A stretch of 64,000 bases of DNA from an uncultured Clostridia bacterium (GTDB lineage Bacteria > Bacillota > Clostridia > Oscillospirales > Ruminococcaceae): NCBI GenBank assembly GCA_945829235.1, contig CALZUA010000005.1:116251-180250 (forward strand). Reading direction: 5' to 3'. Below are positions 61,434 through 64,000 of this stretch, one piece after another. The notes under the pieces are model-generated. The model was not told the origin of the DNA, ran no database searches, and was given only the letters and a program-made list of their open reading frames with translations. Positions within the stretch are counted from its first letter, which is position 1; each line of letters opens with the position of its first letter. A program made the position numbers and the translations under genes.

Positions 61434-62300
61434 ATGGGAGCTTGGGGCGCGGGATTATTTCAAAATGATGTTTCCGAAGATGTCAGGACAGAGTACAATA
61501 ACAAGCTAAAAATGGGCAAAGCCGATGAGGACGCGCTGAAAGAAATTCTCGCCGAAAATGCCGAATTTCTGAATGATGACGAGGACAAATTTGACTTTTG
61601 GTTTGCACTTTCGTCGGTAATGTCGGACTTGGGCAGACTTTCCGATGAGGTGAAAAATATTTCATTGGAGCTTATCGATGTTGGGGACTTGTTTCGATTT
61701 GAGAACAGCAAAAGTGATTTGAAAAAGCGCAAAGAGGTACTGGAAAAGCTGCGTGAAAAGCTTGTCGGAGAACAGCCCGAGCGAAAGAAAATCCCTGCTG
61801 CAAAAGCGTTTGTGTGTCCGTGGAAAGTGAACGATATTTTTCTCTATAAACTAAATTCAGATGATTTTAAGAGTACACCGTATTATAACAAATATGTTGT
61901 GATTCTTGTGGATGAGATTGTTAATTATGACATTGACATTCCCGTGGGAGATATGCTGCCTGTAACTTATCTCAAAATTTGCAGCAATCGTCCAAATTCA
62001 ATGGAGGATATTGAAAGCTCGTTGTTTATACCTCAACGGTTTATTTTCTATCTTGGAGATGGAAAAAAGGACAAATCGGAGAGAGAACACCGTTTTATGT
62101 GGTATAAGAACGGTTTTAAAAAGAATACCTTACGGTTTGAATTTTGGGGAAATTACGATTTCACGCGTCCCTATAACAAACCGTGGACTTATCCCCAAAT
62201 AAAAGACGCGAAAGATTTTCACACGACAATAGCCTGTATGTTCAATCGAATTGATGAATATATTATTCGGTCGCTGGATTACTATAAAGAAGACTTATAA
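61434..62300 (+). CDS. DUF4259 domain-containing protein
   Basis: 288 residues. The N-terminus MGAWGAGLFQNDVSEDV is the DUF4259 signature (MGAWG-x-G-x-F-x-N/D-D). After about 110 residues a second, unknown part begins (PWKVNDIFLYKL, then HRFMWYKNGFKKNTLRFEFW). It is soluble. ATG at 61434 follows GCGGAGG. A weak promoter, TTGACA at 61361-61366 with TATTAT at 61382, has a short spacer. Function unknown; the family is often found among immunity-type orphan genes. Confidence 0.78.
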   Translation: MGAWGAGLFQNDVSEDVRTEYNNKLKMGKADEDALKEILAENAEFLNDDEDKFDFWFALSSVMSDLGRLSDEVKNISLELIDVGDLFRFENSKSDLKKRKEVLEKLREKLVGEQPERKKIPAAKAFVCPWKVNDIFLYKLNSDDFKSTPYYNKYVVILVDEIVNYDIDIPVGDMLPVTYLKICSNRPNSMEDIESSLFIPQRFIFYLGDGKKDKSEREHRFMWYKNGFKKNTLRFEFWGNYDFTRPYNKPWTYPQIKDAKDFHTTIACMFNRIDEYIIRSLDYYKEDL

Positions 62301-62368
62301 ATAATCAGACTGCCTATTATTACAACGGCAGGATATTGTGATAAAAAGTTTTTGAAAGGCGATGAAAA

Positions 62369-62641
62369 ATGCAGAAAATACGCAGACACCTGATATTTTA
62401 CGGGAATGTGCAGGGCGTTGGGTTTCGGTACAGAGCGTGTTACAGCGCGAAAAATCTCGGTGTAACGGGCTGGGTGAGGAACCTGAACGATGGCTCGGTT
62501 GAAATGGAAGCGGAGGGCTATCCGAGGGACATTGACGCGCTTGTTCAAGCTCTCGGGGAGAACCGCTGGTGCTTCATCGAGCGGATTGAGTGTACGGAAA
62601 TTCCTTTGTTGAACGATTACGGTTTTGATATTTTGGGGTAA
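62369..62641 (+). CDS. acyP: Acylphosphatase
   Basis: 90 residues. It hydrolyses acyl phosphates. The signature GNVQGVGFRYRA contains the phosphate-binding loop and catalytic Arg, and GWVRNLNDGSVEMEAEG contains the catalytic Asn. Length is standard. It lies 15 bases before the amidohydrolase gene. Confidence 0.95.
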   Translation: MQKIRRHLIFYGNVQGVGFRYRACYSAKNLGVTGWVRNLNDGSVEMEAEGYPRDIDALVQALGENRWCFIERIECTEIPLLNDYGFDILG

Positions 62642-62656
62642 ATTTAGGAGGTAACT

Positions 62657-63445
62657 ATGGATTTTGAAATTATTGATTTTCACACGCACCCGTTTGCCGA
62701 GCCTGCCGAGAACATCTGCCGGCATGCCGAATTTTGCGATATGTCCGAGCAGAACACGCCGGCTTATCTAAAAGCAATGGGCATTTCGCATATCTGCGGC
62801 TCGGTTCTTGACGCGAAAAAAGAGTTTCCCGAGGGCACAACGCTTTGGGACAGGCTCTCGTACAGCAATAAAACCGCGCTTGCGCTTGCCGAGCGATACG
62901 GCGGGTTCTATACCCCGGGTTTTCACGTTCACCCGCGTTATGTCCGCGAGTCCTGCGAGGAAATCGAGAAAATGAGCAAGCTCGGCGTGCGGCTTATCGG
63001 TGAGCTTGTGCCGTATATGGACGAGTGGAGCGACTATTCCTGCCGCGAATTTGATGAAATTCTCGATGTCGCGCTGATGTACAATATGATTGTGAATTTC
63101 CACACAATCGATAACGACCAGATTGACGCGATGGTGAAAAAGCACCCGAAAAACATCTTTGTTGCGGCTCACCCCGGAGAATACGAAAACGCTGTTCGTC
63201 ACTTTGAGCGTATGAAAATGAGTGAAAACTACTACCTCGACTTGTCGGGAACGGGGCTTTTCAGGCTGGGTGTGCTGCGCCACGGTATCGATGTCTGCGG
63301 CTCGGAGAGATTTTTGTTCGGCTCGGATTATCCGGTCTGCTCTCCGGCAATCAATATCGGTGAACTGCTCCTGAACCCGCTATACACCGATGCTGAACGC
63401 GAGAACATTTTCTCGAAAAACGCAAAACGGTTGCTCGGGCTGTAA
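62657..63445 (+). CDS. Metal-dependent hydrolase, amidohydrolase-2 type
   Basis: 262 residues, TIM-barrel fold. IIDFHTHPFAE gives the H-x-H metal ligands at residues 9 and 11, GFHVHPRYV and NFHTIDND further His residues, VAAHPGEYENA a middle one, and FLFGSDYPVCSP the final Asp. These mark a TatD/amidohydrolase-2-like enzyme; the substrate is unknown. Ribosome site AGGAGG precedes ATG 62657. Confidence 0.85.
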   Translation: MDFEIIDFHTHPFAEPAENICRHAEFCDMSEQNTPAYLKAMGISHICGSVLDAKKEFPEGTTLWDRLSYSNKTALALAERYGGFYTPGFHVHPRYVRESCEEIEKMSKLGVRLIGELVPYMDEWSDYSCREFDEILDVALMYNMIVNFHTIDNDQIDAMVKKHPKNIFVAAHPGEYENAVRHFERMKMSENYYLDLSGTGLFRLGVLRHGIDVCGSERFLFGSDYPVCSPAINIGELLLNPLYTDAERENIFSKNAKRLLGL

Positions 63446-63507
63446 ATTGTTGAGCAATATTTCAGCGTTGTACATATCGACCGAGATAAATTTGAAAGGG
63501 TGAGAAA

Positions 63508-64000
63508 ATGATTTTTGAAACGGAAAGATTGTTTCTTCGTGAATTGAACCAAAATGATTTTGGCGCGCTTTGCAAAATCATGCAGGACGAGGAAACAATG
63601 TACGCTTACGAAGGCGCTTTCAGTGACCAAGAGGTTCGGGATTGGCTTGACAGACAGCTTTCCCGTTATCGGGAATACGGTTTTGGCTTGTGGGCAGTTG
63701 TGCTCAAGAAAACGGGCGAGGTGATAGGGCAGTGCGGGCTTACTATGCAGCCGTGGAAAAACGAAGAGGTTCTCGAAATCGGTTACCTTTTTCAAAGGCA
63801 GTTTTGGCACAACGGTTTTGCGACGGAAGCGGCGGTTGCCTGCAAAAAATACGCTTTTGAGGTGCTGAAAGCAGACGAGGTTTGCTCGATAATCAGAGAT
63901 ACAAATCTCCCCTCGCAAAGGGTTGCCGAGCGAAACGGAATGGTGAAAACGGACGCTTGGACAAAGCATTACAGGGGCGTTGATATGCCGCATTTCAGGT
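63508..64000 (+). CDS. GNAT N-acetyltransferase, RimJ/RimL-like (partial)
   Basis: 164 residues visible; the frame runs off the window. The start MIFETERLFLRELNQNDF is typical of RimJ/RimL-like acetyltransferases, GEVIGQCGLTMQ and YLFQRQFWHNGFATEAA give the central strands and acetyl-CoA loop, and NLPSQRVAERNGM is the family's C-terminal helix. Ribosome site AAAGGGTGAG lies before ATG 63508. Confidence 0.9.
   Translation, partial: MIFETERLFLRELNQNDFGALCKIMQDEETMYAYEGAFSDQEVRDWLDRQLSRYREYGFGLWAVVLKKTGEVIGQCGLTMQPWKNEEVLEIGYLFQRQFWHNGFATEAAVACKKYAFEVLKADEVCSIIRDTNLPSQRVAERNGMVKTDAWTKHYRGVDMPHFR

Overview
The window looks like a chromosomal piece of a low-to-mid GC Gram-positive anaerobe of the class Clostridia, most likely an Oscillospiraceae/Ruminococcaceae-type gut bacterium. 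The reasons are the gene order DUF1385-prmC-recA-recX-rimO-pgsA, strong Shine-Dalgarno sites, consensus sigma-A promoters (TTGACA-17-TATAAT many times over), class B sortases with a SpoIID-type protein, and a bacitracin-type Gram-positive set of transporters. TAA, TAG and TGA all act as ordinary stops. No species can be named from the sequence alone.

Region 1 (1-39.4 kb) is core chromosome with fairly even GC. It holds: a housekeeping operon ending in pgsA and a DUF4261 gene (1-6.6 kb); N-carbamoylputrescine amidase and a GGDEF protein on the minus strand; an amino-acid ABC transporter with an EamA permease; lipid genes (PlsC, diacylglycerol-kinase-like); agmatine deiminase; prfB and rlmD; an SNF symporter; then an apparent eight-gene minus-strand operon (31.25 to 23.17 kb) running cysteine desulfurase, FluC, ThiI, PncC/CinA-C, three tandem class B sortases and a SpoIID-domain protein with a 68-residue serine-rich linker. 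After that come a small Cys-rich membrane protein preceded by phased TTACA repeats and a probable small RNA, a TerD/small membrane protein/YbaK cluster with a structured leader, PutP, a short-form MetH and a MATE exporter.

Region 2 (39.5-61.3 kb) is an AT-rich defence island that starts right after a tRNA-Pro gene. Its first module is a retron: an OLD-type ATPase/TOPRIM gene, a non-coding stretch with a 10-bp a1/a2 inverted repeat and msr/msd-like hairpins, a terminator, and a retron-type reverse transcriptase with YADD. An IS256-family element follows. The second module is an expanded RADAR-like locus: a 5'-truncated ORF that may be the tail of an RdrA ATPase cut off by the IS, a 911-aa adenosine-deaminase-like RdrB, a membrane-anchored protein broken by one in-frame stop, then an operon of a phosphoribosyltransferase-domain protein, a 909-aa RdrA ATPase and a second, divergent ~900-aa RdrB. 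The third module is a large SF1 helicase gene interrupted by a single TGA. Two ~100-bp structured repeats close the island.

Region 3 (61.4-64 kb) returns to core-like sequence: a DUF4259 protein, acylphosphatase, an amidohydrolase and the start of a GNAT acetyltransferase.

The most interesting part is 44.9-57.0 kb: two deaminase paralogues with complete metal sites around one ATPase plus a phosphoribosyltransferase partner, an arrangement that differs from the usual one-RdrA/one-RdrB RADAR locus. All functional statements here rest on motif recognition by eye; no database search was run.
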